Shown in pieces: positions 29,921-37,385 of a stretch of DNA of 40,859 nucleotides. How positions within the stretch are numbered: the first letter of the stretch is position 1; every line of letters begins with the position of its first letter. The notes beneath the pieces were generated by a model. The model ran no database searches and was not told the DNA's origin. It saw nothing but the letters and a program-made list of their open reading frames with translations. The position numbers and the translations under genes are program-made. Origin of the DNA: Clostridiales bacterium (GTDB taxonomy: Bacteria > Bacillota > Clostridia > Oscillospirales > Feifaniaceae); assembly GCA_012719075.1 (NCBI GenBank), contig JAAYBB010000012.1:1-40859 (forward strand). The letters run 5' to 3'.

Positions 29921-30711
29921 TGTCGTGCCTCCCAACAGTCAATGAGCATGGCCGTGCAGAGCAGCGGCAGGTGGGCGTTGCCCTCCGCGGCGGCGCGGTA
30001 GCGCAGGGCGATTTTCGGCAGGGCCGTGGCCAACCGCGCTGTCCGGCCGGCGCCCTCGGCCAGCAGGTCGCGGCAGAGCGCGCAGAGCGCGTCGCAGTCG
30101 CTTTGAAAAGACGCCCTGTTGGCGCTCAGGTGTGGCTGGAGCGCCAGCAGGCCGTAGAGGTCTCCCGCCTGCAGGCGGGCGAGCAGGTCGGCGGCCGTCT
30201 GCGCCTGGCCGGGGGGCTCTTCGGCCCCCTCGAGCGCGTAGCGGGTCAGCCGGGAGCGCAGCGTGGGCAGCAGCAGGGCCGGGCGCTCGGCCTGCAGCAG
30301 CAGCGTCAGGTGGGGGGGCGGCTCCTCCAGCAGCGTGAGCAGCGCGTTTTGTGCCCCCGGGGTCATCGTGTCGGCCCCCTCGATCAGCGCGGCGCTGCGC
30401 GGGCCGAGCGGCTTCAGGCGGACCGCCTCCCGCAGCGCCCGCACCTGATCGACCTTGACCGAGCGCTCCCCCCGCACCGGCATGAAGTCGGGGTTGGCGC
30501 CGGCCTCGAAGGAGGTGCAGGCGCGGCAGTGCCCGCAGGGCAAAGCCCCGTCGGGCTGCGCGCAGAGCAGCGCCTTGGCGACCTGCCGGCCGGCCAAAAG
30601 CGCGGCCTTGGGCGGGCCGGTCAGCAGCACCGCATGCGGCAGCCGTCCGCGCTCGAGCGCAAGCGCGAGGGCCTGCGGCAGCGCGGCCGCCCGCCGGCTA
30701 GAACTTCTCAT
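29917..30711 (-). CDS. holB: DNA polymerase III delta' subunit (HolB-like)
   Basis: Clamp-loader subunit of the replicative polymerase, AAA+ fold, 264 residues. Residues about 10-60 hold a degenerate P-loop (LLTGPPKAALLAGRQ), as is usual for delta', followed by the zinc motif ALPCGHCRACTSFEAGANPD, then VKVDQVRALREAVRLKP, EGADTMTPGAQNALLTLLEE and PTLRSRLTRYAL, where the sensor-1-like S-R-C is S-R-L. It is shorter than Bacillus HolB (329). Start ATG 30711 overlaps the darA end by 14 bases; no strong ribosome site is seen, so coupled translation is likely. Confidence 0.9.
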   Translation of the reverse strand: MRSSSRRAAALPQALALALERGRLPHAVLLTGPPKAALLAGRQVAKALLCAQPDGALPCGHCRACTSFEAGANPDFMPVRGERSVKVDQVRALREAVRLKPLGPRSAALIEGADTMTPGAQNALLTLLEEPPPHLTLLLQAERPALLLPTLRSRLTRYALEGAEEPPGQAQTAADLLARLQAGDLYGLLALQPHLSANRASFQSDCDALCALCRDLLAEGAGRTARLATALPKIALRYRAAAEGNAHLPLLCTAMLIDCWEARH

Positions 30712-31021
30712 GGCGGTCGACGTCGAGCACAAAGACCACGGCGCCGCCCACCAGGACCTCGATCGGGAAGACGACCGGGACGGCGGCGTTCTCCATCGGC
30801 AGCGAGGAGATGAGCTGCTTGCGGCTCTTGCAGCAGTCCTTGATGATGCCCATGATGTCCTCGATTTGATCCTCCTGCGCGCCGATCAGAAAGGTGGTGT
30901 TGCCGTGCATGAGGAACACGCCGGTCGAGGAGAGGGCGGTGGCCTGGTATCCGGCCGTCAGCAGGGCGTCCTGCAGGGCCTTTCGGTCGTCGGAGTGGGT
31001 GATGGCAATCACGAGCTTCAT
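30698..31021 (-). CDS. darA: Cyclic-di-AMP receptor DarA (PstA)
   Basis: PII-like trimeric protein of the DUF970 family which binds cyclic di-AMP. The 107 residues match the family (about 109): MKLVIAITHSDDRKALQDAL, then GYQATALSSTGVFLMHGNTT, FLIGAQEDQIEDIMGIIKDC and CKSRKQLISSLP, ending with the strand VLVGGAVVFVLDVDRHEKF. These are the hallmarks of DarA. Start ATG 31021 follows GGAGG at 9 bases. In Bacillus yaaQ/darA lies between tmk and holB; here alr takes the place of tmk. It is 16 bp after alr and overlaps holB. Confidence 0.95.
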   Translation of the reverse strand: MKLVIAITHSDDRKALQDALLTAGYQATALSSTGVFLMHGNTTFLIGAQEDQIEDIMGIIKDCCKSRKQLISSLPMENAAVPVVFPIEVLVGGAVVFVLDVDRHEKF

Positions 31022-31037
31022 CGCATTCGACCTCCTT

Positions 31038-32177
31038 CTATGGCTGCGGCGCGACCCCTGTGGGGGCTGGCGCCGCGGGCTGTTCGGTCTCAATATAAAC
31101 CCTTTGCACCGCGCTGTCAATGAACATGGGGTTGACGGCAAAGCAGGCGAGGTCCCCCACCTCGACCGGCAGGCCGGTGACGTCGACCACCGTGCCCGAG
31201 GTGCCCACCCGCCCGATCGTGGGCACCCGGTGCCCGTTGATCGTGCAGCACAGCGCCTGCGGTCCCGCCAGGCCCTTGACCGCGTGCCAGAGGTAGCGCA
31301 GGCGGTCGAAGGGGCGGAAGGCGTCCTTGCCGTGGACGCGCAGCAGGCCGTCGGCCAGGCCGGCCGTCAGCACGGCGGCGGTCGTCGGCCGCCTGGTCCG
31401 ATAGACGTTGGTGTAGCCCACGTTGTGCCCCTTGGGCAGTTGGTGCAGCTCGGCCACCTCGCAGACAAAGCGGCCGACCGGCTGTAGTTTCAGATCGGTC
31501 GGCATGGGCAGCCGGCCGGCGAAGGCCGAGCCGATGCGCACGGCGTCCAGCCGCGTGTCGGGGTGGATCAGCGCGGCGCAGGAGTTGGCCAGGTGCCGCA
31601 TGGGGGGATCGACGCCGAGCGCCTTGAGGCGCCCGAGCATGGCCAGGAAGGCCGCGCACTGCTGCGCCGTGACCGGACCGGTCGAAAAGGACTGCGACAG
31701 GTGGGAGAACACCCCCTCCACGCGCAGGTGGGGGGCGTCGGCCAGCGCCTGCGCCGCCTGCGCCTCCTCGCCGGGCAAAAAGCCGAAGCGGCCAAAGCCG
31801 CAGTCCAGCTTGAGGTGCACCGGCAGCGTGGCGCCGGCCGCGGCGGCGGCGCGCTCGAGCGCCTGCGCCGAGGCGGCGCTGCCCACGGTTCCGATCAGGC
31901 CAAGGTGAAGGATCTGCTCGGCCTCGGCCGGCAGCGCGGTGGAGGACAGCAGCAGCATCGCACCGTCGAGACCGGCCTCGCGCAGCGCCTGCGCCTCCTC
32001 CAGCGTCGCGACGGCCAGCGTGGAGACGCCGCAGTCGAGCAGCGTGCGGGCCAGCGGCACCAGGCCGAGGCCGTAGCCGTTGGCCTTGCAAACCCCGATC
32101 ACCGGCACGCCGACCGCGCCGAGCACGGCGGCGATGTTCTTTCGCAGCGCGTCCATTTGGACCTCAAGTGCGCGCAA
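31038..32177 (-). CDS. alr: Alanine racemase family protein (divergent)
   Basis: PLP-dependent fold-type III racemase, in the family supplying D-alanine for peptidoglycan. 379 residues. The PLP lysine is in VIGVCKANGYGLGLVPLA (Lys31; usual VKANAYGHG), followed by LAVATLEEAQALREAG, HLKLDCGFGRFGF, VEGVFSHLSQSF, ANSCAALIHPD and VRIGSAFAGRLP. The second active-site Tyr may be in NVGYTNVYRTRRPT. The usual CMDQ-x-x-VDVT near the C-terminus is changed to RVGTSGTVVDVTGLP, so substrate preference may differ (a serine or broad-range racemase is possible). Start is TTG 32177 with GAGGA 11 bases upstream. The CRISPR remnant lies immediately upstream. Confidence 0.85.
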   Translation of the reverse strand: MRALEVQMDALRKNIAAVLGAVGVPVIGVCKANGYGLGLVPLARTLLDCGVSTLAVATLEEAQALREAGLDGAMLLLSSTALPAEAEQILHLGLIGTVGSAASAQALERAAAAAGATLPVHLKLDCGFGRFGFLPGEEAQAAQALADAPHLRVEGVFSHLSQSFSTGPVTAQQCAAFLAMLGRLKALGVDPPMRHLANSCAALIHPDTRLDAVRIGSAFAGRLPMPTDLKLQPVGRFVCEVAELHQLPKGHNVGYTNVYRTRRPTTAAVLTAGLADGLLRVHGKDAFRPFDRLRYLWHAVKGLAGPQALCCTINGHRVPTIGRVGTSGTVVDVTGLPVEVGDLACFAVNPMFIDSAVQRVYIETEQPAAPAPTGVAPQP

Positions 32178-32194
32178 GAGTCAACACATCCTCA

Positions 32195-32371
32195 ATTTCA
32201 ATCCACGCACCCCGCGTGGGGTGCGACACACTCATTGCGGCAGACATTCACATATCACTTTCAGTTTCAATCCACGCACCCCGCGTGGGGAGCGACTCTC
32301 CACGAACAGAATGCCGAGATACATCAGCATATTTCAATCCACGCTCCCCGTACCCCGCTTGGGGGGGCGAT
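32195..32371 (-). CRISPR. Degenerate type I-C-like CRISPR remnant (3 repeats, 2 spacers)
   Basis: Repeats at 32195-32227, 32264-32296 and a decayed one at 32331-32371. The plus-strand form starts with TTTCAATCCACGC, i.e. the minus-strand repeat ends in GCGTGGATTGAAA, the type I-C signature, around a CACCCCGCG/CGTGGGGTG stem. Repeats 1 and 2 differ at two positions (first base; GGGGT to GGGGA); repeat 3 has substitutions and an insertion of about 8 bases. Spacers are 36 and 34 bases. No cas genes and no clear leader are in the window. It sits between femX-like and alr, starting 18 bp before the alr start. Confidence 0.8.
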
Positions 32372-32402
32372 CACACAATCCCGCTCCGGCGGACACTGGA
32401 AC

Positions 32403-33473
32403 CTACTCGCCCCTGCCGCGGTTCTTCATGCGGTAGAGGGCGGTGGCGCCCCGGTTGTAGACCTTGCGCAGCAGGTCCACGGCCCGGGCGGCCCCCGGCT
32501 TGAAGCAGTACTCGAATTCGCCGCAGAACTCGACCAGCTCGCCGCCAAAGCCCTTTTTGAAGCGGTAGAGGCCGTAGAGCGGGTTGTCCTCCGACAGGTC
32601 GCCCGAGACGCCCCGGAAGTCGTAGATCCGGCAGCCCTGCTGCACCGCCCAGCGGATCATCTCCCACTGCAGCAGGTAGTTGGGCATGACGTTGCGGTCG
32701 CGGTTGGAGGAGGCGCCGTAGAGGTACCAGACCTTGTCGCCGAAGTGGATGGCCAGCGTCCCGGCGATGGGCCTGTCCTCATAAAAGGCCATGTACAGCC
32801 GCAGGTGCTCCCCCATGCCCTCCACCATGCGCTCAAAGTAGGCGAGCGGGCGGGTGACAAAGCGGTCCCGCATGCCGGTCTCGACCATGAGCTCGTGGAA
32901 GGCCGGCAGGTATTCGCGCCCCACCACCCGCACGGTCACGCCCTTGCGGGCGGCCAGGCGGATGTTGTAGCGCCACTTCTCGTGGAAGCCGGCCATCAGC
33001 TCCTCCTCGGTCCGGCCGGCCACCGGCAGGCGGAAGACGTAGCGCGGCTGAATGCCCTCAAAGTTTTTGCCCTCGGCGTGCAGCGTAAAGCCCATCGACC
33101 GCATGCGGTCGACAAAGGCGGTCTGGTCGCTGGTGACGTCGGGGTCCAGCTTGAGCGAAAAGCCGCGGCGCTGTCTGGCCAGGGCCTTGGCCCCCTCCAT
33201 GAGGGCCGAGAGGGTCTCGGCATCGTCGATGTCGCAGACCGGGCCGCGCGGCGAATAGAGCATGCGGTAGGGCATGCCGGGCATGCGGCGGATCAGGATG
33301 GCCATCGACCCGCGCAGCGCGCCGCCCTCGTCCCTGGCCAGAAGGACCTCAAAGTCCCACTCGTTTTTGACCTTCGACCAGATCGCGCTCTGGCAAAAAT
33401 GGCCCTTGGGATGGGCCATGATAAACGCCTCGTATTCCTGCATTCCGGCAGGTGTGAGCAGCTCTGTCCGCAA
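32403..33473 (-). CDS. FemAB-family peptidyltransferase (FemX-like)
   Basis: Aminoacyl-tRNA-dependent peptidyltransferase family that adds amino acids to the peptidoglycan stem (FemX/FmhB, MurM), 356 residues. Two GNAT-like halves are visible: MAHPKGHFCQSAIWSKVKNE near the N-terminus, then GSMAILIRRMPGMPYRMLYS, PRGPVCDIDD, and EKWRYNIRLAARKGV, the Y-N-I-R-x-A-x-K-x-G-V block typical of the family; the C-terminal half has LYMAFYEDRPIAGTLAI, WYLYGASSNRDRNVMPNYLL and GCRIYDFRGVSGD. Start is TTG 33473 with GGGGGTG upstream. A promoter is at 33503-33532. It runs leftward towards the CRISPR remnant. Confidence 0.92.
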   Translation of the reverse strand: MRTELLTPAGMQEYEAFIMAHPKGHFCQSAIWSKVKNEWDFEVLLARDEGGALRGSMAILIRRMPGMPYRMLYSPRGPVCDIDDAETLSALMEGAKALARQRRGFSLKLDPDVTSDQTAFVDRMRSMGFTLHAEGKNFEGIQPRYVFRLPVAGRTEEELMAGFHEKWRYNIRLAARKGVTVRVVGREYLPAFHELMVETGMRDRFVTRPLAYFERMVEGMGEHLRLYMAFYEDRPIAGTLAIHFGDKVWYLYGASSNRDRNVMPNYLLQWEMIRWAVQQGCRIYDFRGVSGDLSEDNPLYGLYRFKKGFGGELVEFCGEFEYCFKPGAARAVDLLRKVYNRGATALYRMKNRGRGE

Positions 33474-33502
33474 TGCCTCACCCCCATATTTTCACTGTCC
33501 AA

Positions 33503-33532
33503 AGTATACCACAGCGCCCCGCTGACATTCAA
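33503..33532 (-). promoter_or_regulatory. Promoter of the FemX-like gene
   Basis: On the minus strand TTGAAT, 18 bases, TATACT, with TGG before the -10. Confidence 0.65.
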
Positions 33533-33559
33533 GATGCCGAAACGTTCACGCTTTTTCCG

Positions 33560-33588
33560 TTGACAGGCCCCCGCGCTTTGTTTAGAAT
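33560..33588 (+). promoter_or_regulatory. Promoter of the PilP-like/secretin-N-like pair
   Basis: TTGACA, 17 bases, TAGAAT. The -35 is perfect. Divergent from the FemX-like promoter, 27 bp apart. Confidence 0.75.
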
Positions 33589-33683
33589 GAATAGGCCAAG
33601 GCGACCGCTGCCCCGGGCGGGAGAGACCGCCCGCAGGGTGCGGCGGGGACGCCGATCTGAAGGGACGGAAAGGGGAGGGTCAC

Positions 33684-34187
33684 GTGCAGCCGGAGAAATC
33701 CGGGACCGGCAGGTCCGGGCGGCGGCCGCAGCTGCGAAGGCGGCGCGGCGTAAAGCCCCGGGTGCTGGCCAAGGCGGCGCTGCTGGTCTTTGTGCTCATT
33801 TTGCTGTCGGCGCTGACCCTGCTGCTGGTCGCCGTCTTCCGCCGGCCCGAGCTGATCGAGCGGCGCAAAAACAACTCGGGCCTGCTGGTGGAGAGCGGCG
33901 AGGCGCAGCTGCTCGAGAGCCTGACCAAGCCGGCCCTGGTGCCCGAGCGGGCGGCCCTCATCCGGCTGGACGGCATTTTGGTGCTGCAGTCGGGGGAGCA
34001 CTACGCCACCTTCACGGTGGACGGCATCACGGCCACCATGGTCCGCTACGACTACGTCGGGGAGTACCAGCTGACCGACATCAACGCCTCGGGCGTCGAG
34101 CTGACCCGGGGGGATGAGGTGGTCGCCCTCACGCTGAGCGGCAGCAACAAGCTGGACGTCGTCGGTGGAGGGGGTGCGGGCGCATGA
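33684..34187 (+). CDS. Single-pass membrane protein with PilP/GspC-like domain (167 aa)
   Basis: Basic N-terminus (residues 1-27, many Arg), one membrane helix (AALLVFVLILLSALTLLLVA), then an extracytoplasmic beta domain: PERAALIRLDGILVLQSGEH, YATFTVDGITATMVRYDYVG, EYQLTDINASGVELTRGDEV and VALTLSG. The order of strands (L-x-G-I-L, A-x-F-x-V-D-G, Y-x-V-G, V-x-L-x-x-G-D-x-x-x-x-L) is that of the GspC HR / PilP domain, which binds the N0 domain of secretins. This is by eye, not by profile. Start GTG 33684 has GGGGAGGG 4 bases upstream. It overlaps the secretin-N-like gene by 4 bases (ATGA), fitting a partner role. Confidence 0.75.
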   Translation: MQPEKSGTGRSGRRPQLRRRRGVKPRVLAKAALLVFVLILLSALTLLLVAVFRRPELIERRKNNSGLLVESGEAQLLESLTKPALVPERAALIRLDGILVLQSGEHYATFTVDGITATMVRYDYVGEYQLTDINASGVELTRGDEVVALTLSGSNKLDVVGGGGAGA

Positions 34188-35500
34188 TCAAAACCTGGAC
34201 GGGGCGCCTGCTGCCCGCGCTGCTGCTCTGCCTGCTTGCGCTCTGTGCGCTGGCGGCCGAGGAGCCCTTCGAGGGGCAGGACTACCCGAGCCTTGCGCCG
34301 CCGGCCGCCGCCGGCCTGGTGCAGCGCAACGCCTACACGCCCACGCCCGAGGAGCGGGGCATTTACGCCGAGGACCTGGCCGGCCGCGTGGCCTATGTGT
34401 CGGAGGCGGTCATCAAGCTGATGCCCGAGACCGAGGAGCTGATCTCGCTCGACTACCGCAACGTCGACCTGCGGGAGCTGGTGGCCCGCCTGTCCAAGCT
34501 GGCCGGGCGCCATGCGCTCTTTTTTGGCGAGCCCGTCAAGGTGACGGTCAAGGCCAACGTCGTGACCCCCATGCGGGCGCTGGACGAGGCGCTCAGAGCG
34601 GCCGAGGGCATGAAGTACCTCGTGGACGAGGACGTGATCTTGGTCGGGCCCGAGGAGATGCTGACCAGCACCTTCGTCTACACCGACGTCGCGACCACCA
34701 AGCCGCTGCGCTACCTGTCGGCCGAGATGCTCGAGCGGCTGTGCGAGACCATGGAGCTCCGCTACACCTCGCTGGAGCCGGCCCCGGACGGGGTGCGCCT
34801 CGTGGCCATGCCCCACGACCTGGCCCACATCCTGATGGTGATCGAGAGCCTGGACGTGGCCGACGGCTTTGTCAACCTGGACACCAAGCCCGAGCTGATT
34901 TTAGAGCGGCTGGAGCTGCGCTACATCACCGGCAAGCAGTTTGTCAACCTGGCCGAGCGCTTCGGCATCCGCTCGGGCATCTGCTGCGACCACACCGATG
35001 CGCGGGAGGTCTACCTCTCGGGCAACAGTAAGACCATCGCGGACCTGCGGCACATCGCCGAGGTCTTTGACGTGGCGCTCAACGAGAAGCTGACGGCCAA
35101 GGGCAGCACCATCATCGCACAGCCCTACCGCTTTTCAGTCGCAGAGCCCGAGGCGGTGGCCCAGGCGGTCGCAGACTGCGGCATCTCCTTTCGCATCCTC
35201 TGCATGAGCGACGGGCGCAAGGTCGTCTACGCCGTCGGCAACGCCGTCGAGACGCGGCAGGCCGTCAAGCTCATGTCCAAGCTGGACCGGGAGGACGCGG
35301 TGCTGGTGGTGCTCGGCGGGGCGGGGTCCACCAAGACGCTGACCACGCTGCGGGACAAGATCGTCAAGGAGACCAGCCTCAAGGTGGCGGCCTTCACGGT
35401 CACCGAAAACCTCGGGGCGTCTGGAGACTACTACTACCTCTACTGTGTCGCGCCGCAAAAGCAGGCGGAGGAGGTCCTGCCCTACCGCATGGAGGGGTGA
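34184..35500 (+). CDS. Exported protein with repeated secretin N-domain-like modules (438 aa)
   Basis: After a signal peptide (MIKTWTGRLLPALLLCLLAL ... ALAA) comes a linker, then an STN/N0-like module at residues about 85-160 (ISLDYRNVDLRELVARLSKL, VTVKANVVTPMRALDEAL, LVDEDVILVGPEE), repeated in diverged form at about 170-240 (TKPLRYLSAEMLERLCETME, VRLVAMPHDLAHILMVIESL) and 245-320 (LERLELRYITGKQFVNLAER, IADLRHIAEVFDVA). The tail (AVLVVLGGAGSTKTLTTL; ASGDYYYLYCVAPQKQA) does not look like the secretin beta-barrel domain. It could be a PilQ-like periplasm-type platform working without an outer membrane. Start ATG 34184 with GGAGGGGG upstream. Confidence 0.75.
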   Translation: MIKTWTGRLLPALLLCLLALCALAAEEPFEGQDYPSLAPPAAAGLVQRNAYTPTPEERGIYAEDLAGRVAYVSEAVIKLMPETEELISLDYRNVDLRELVARLSKLAGRHALFFGEPVKVTVKANVVTPMRALDEALRAAEGMKYLVDEDVILVGPEEMLTSTFVYTDVATTKPLRYLSAEMLERLCETMELRYTSLEPAPDGVRLVAMPHDLAHILMVIESLDVADGFVNLDTKPELILERLELRYITGKQFVNLAERFGIRSGICCDHTDAREVYLSGNSKTIADLRHIAEVFDVALNEKLTAKGSTIIAQPYRFSVAEPEAVAQAVADCGISFRILCMSDGRKVVYAVGNAVETRQAVKLMSKLDREDAVLVVLGGAGSTKTLTTLRDKIVKETSLKVAAFTVTENLGASGDYYYLYCVAPQKQAEEVLPYRMEG

Positions 35501-35538
35501 GGCCCGCTGTGCGGCACGGGATCAATCGGCAGTGCACT

Positions 35539-35571
35539 GTGGCGCGGGAATGGCTCCCGCGCCACATTTTT
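35539..35571 (+). terminator. Strong terminator after the secretin-N-like gene
   Basis: GTGGCGCGGGA and TCCCGCGCCAC pair perfectly (11 bases, 5-base loop), followed by ATTTTTAT. Confidence 0.85.
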
Positions 35572-35603
35572 ATCGGCGAAGGGGTCCAAAACGCGGGCGG
35601 CTG

Positions 35604-35612
35604 TGGTATACT
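35604..35612 (+). promoter_or_regulatory. Extended -10 element of the VanX-CapA gene
   Basis: TGGTATACT, with no good -35 at the proper distance; 28 bases before ATG 35640. The gene thus has its own promoter after the terminator. Confidence 0.5.
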
Positions 35613-35639
35613 GCAACTAAATCGGCAGGGGGTGAGCGC

Positions 35640-37319
35640 ATGGAGGGCAGGTGGGTCGGGCAGGCCGGCGGGCGCGGCCTTCGGCAGGCGCTGGTTGGCC
35701 TGCTGCTGGGGCTGCTGCTGTCCATGTCGGCGCTGCTGCGCCTGGACACCCGCGAGCTGCCGGCCATGCTCTACCTGGACCCCGAGCCCCCAACTCAAAC
35801 GGACCACAGCCAGACAGGAGAGGAGGCGGCAGCCTTGCAGGAGAACCTGCCCCGCCCCGCGGAGCCGGACGACGGGGACTTTGTCAGCATCAAGCGCCAC
35901 ATTCCCGACATCCTGGTCGACCTCAAGTACGCCACGCAGGACAACATCTCGGGGCAGGTGATCTACGACTTCGACTGGGCGCCGCTGCGCTACGGCACGG
36001 TCAAAAAGCTCATGGCGGCGCAGGCGGCGCTGCGCGAGCAGGGCTACGGTCTGCTGGTCTGGGACGCCTTTCGGCCGCCGGCCGCCCAGTTTGTGCTGTG
36101 GGAGGCCTTTCCCGACCCGCGCTATGTGGCCGACCCCCACCGCAAGTTCTCCAATCACTCGAGGGGCAACTGCGTCGACGTGACGCTGGTGAAGGCGCAG
36201 GGGGAGCCGGTGGAGATGCCCACCGAATTTGACGACTTTTCGCCGCGCGCCGGGCGAACGTACGAGGAGCTTGCGCCCGAGGTGGCCGCGCACGCCCGCC
36301 TGCTCGAGGAGGCGATGCTGCAGGCCGGCTTTGTCCCCTACGAGGCCGAGTGGTGGCACTACACCGACGCGGTGGACTACCCGCCCGAGCAGCAGTTTTC
36401 GCCGGCCGAGGCGCTGCTGCCCATCCGCGTGCACGCGGTGGGCGACTGCGTGCTGGCCAAGGGGCACAACTACGCCTTTGAGGGCAGCTTTGAGGACTAC
36501 GTGCAGCGCGCAAACGGGGACCTCTCGTACTTTTTCAAACACGTTGCCGACCGCTTCACGGCCGACGACCTGACCATCGCAAACGGTGAGAACGTCTTTA
36601 CCACGGCCACGCAGCGGGCCGACAAGCGCCACCAGGGCGACCGGGCCTTCTGGTTTAAGGGCGACCCCGCCTACGCCGACATCTATCGGCTGGGCGGCGT
36701 CGAGGCGGTCAACCTGGCCAACAACCACAGTTACGACTACCTCGAGCAGGGGTATCAGGACACCCTCGCGGCGCTGCGGGCGGCCGGCGTTGCGCCCTTT
36801 GGCGACGACCTCACGGCCACCGTGGACTGCAGGGGCCGCCGCGTGGCGCTGCTGGGCTTCAACGCGCTGGGGCGGCTGGAGGAGGGGGTCGACCCCGCCC
36901 TGCTGCGGCAGCAGGTGGGCGAGGCGGTCGCCAGGGCGGCCGGCGAGGCCGAGCTGGTCATCGTCTCCTTCCACTGGGGGGAGGAGTACGCGCGGCAGCC
37001 AAACGCGCAGCAGACCGAGCTGGGGCGGCTGGCCATTGACAGCGGCGCCCACCTCGTGCTGGGGCACCACCCCCACGTGCTGCAGCCGGTCGAGACTTAC
37101 AATGGCCGGCCCATCGCCTATTCGCTGGGCAACTTTGTCTACGGCGGCGCCTTCCGGCCGCCGAAGGAGACGGCCGTGCTGCAGACCACCTTCTACCTGG
37201 ACGCCGCCACCGGCGAGCTCGACCACGTGCAGTATGTGCTGATCCCCTGTGAGACCTACGGGGACACCGAGCGCAACAACTACCAGCCCATCCTGTGCCC
37301 AGTGCCGGGGCAGGGCTGA
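35640..37319 (+). CDS. VanX-type D,D-dipeptidase fused to a CapA-like domain
   Basis: Two-domain extracytoplasmic protein, 559 residues. An N-terminal anchor (QALVGLLLGLLLSMSALL) is followed at about 80-250 by an M15D (VanX/DdpX) D-alanyl-D-alanine dipeptidase domain: LVDLKYATQDNISGQVIY, LLVWDAFRPPAAQFVLW, the zinc site SNHSRGNCVDVTL and the catalytic Glu and third ligand in AEWWHYTD, all intact. From about 265 a CapA-type metallophosphoesterase-like domain follows: HAVGDCVLAKGHNYAFEGSF, ANGENVFTTATQ, AVNLANNHSYDYLEQGYQDT, VSFHWGEEY, LGHHPHVLQPVE and AYSLGNFVYGG. Start ATG 35640 after GGGGGTGA. Fusion suggests one enzyme with two activities on peptidoglycan or wall polymer. Confidence 0.92.
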   Translation: MEGRWVGQAGGRGLRQALVGLLLGLLLSMSALLRLDTRELPAMLYLDPEPPTQTDHSQTGEEAAALQENLPRPAEPDDGDFVSIKRHIPDILVDLKYATQDNISGQVIYDFDWAPLRYGTVKKLMAAQAALREQGYGLLVWDAFRPPAAQFVLWEAFPDPRYVADPHRKFSNHSRGNCVDVTLVKAQGEPVEMPTEFDDFSPRAGRTYEELAPEVAAHARLLEEAMLQAGFVPYEAEWWHYTDAVDYPPEQQFSPAEALLPIRVHAVGDCVLAKGHNYAFEGSFEDYVQRANGDLSYFFKHVADRFTADDLTIANGENVFTTATQRADKRHQGDRAFWFKGDPAYADIYRLGGVEAVNLANNHSYDYLEQGYQDTLAALRAAGVAPFGDDLTATVDCRGRRVALLGFNALGRLEEGVDPALLRQQVGEAVARAAGEAELVIVSFHWGEEYARQPNAQQTELGRLAIDSGAHLVLGHHPHVLQPVETYNGRPIAYSLGNFVYGGAFRPPKETAVLQTTFYLDAATGELDHVQYVLIPCETYGDTERNNYQPILCPVPGQG

Positions 37320-37385
37320 GGCAGCAGGGCGTCTTTGGATATGCAACGCGACAACATCTGCGGTCATACAACGGGGGAGCAGCAC

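Noticed and set aside
32080-32503. Short plus-strand frames with peptides such as FNPRTPRG and SIHAPRVG
   Set aside because: These are translations of the CRISPR repeats, a familiar artefact, not genes.
37320-37385. Sigma-E promoter of the SLH gene from CATACAAC near 37367
   Set aside because: The -10-like motif lies only about 12 bases before the ATG, overlapping the ribosome site region, and no -35 is present at the required distance.
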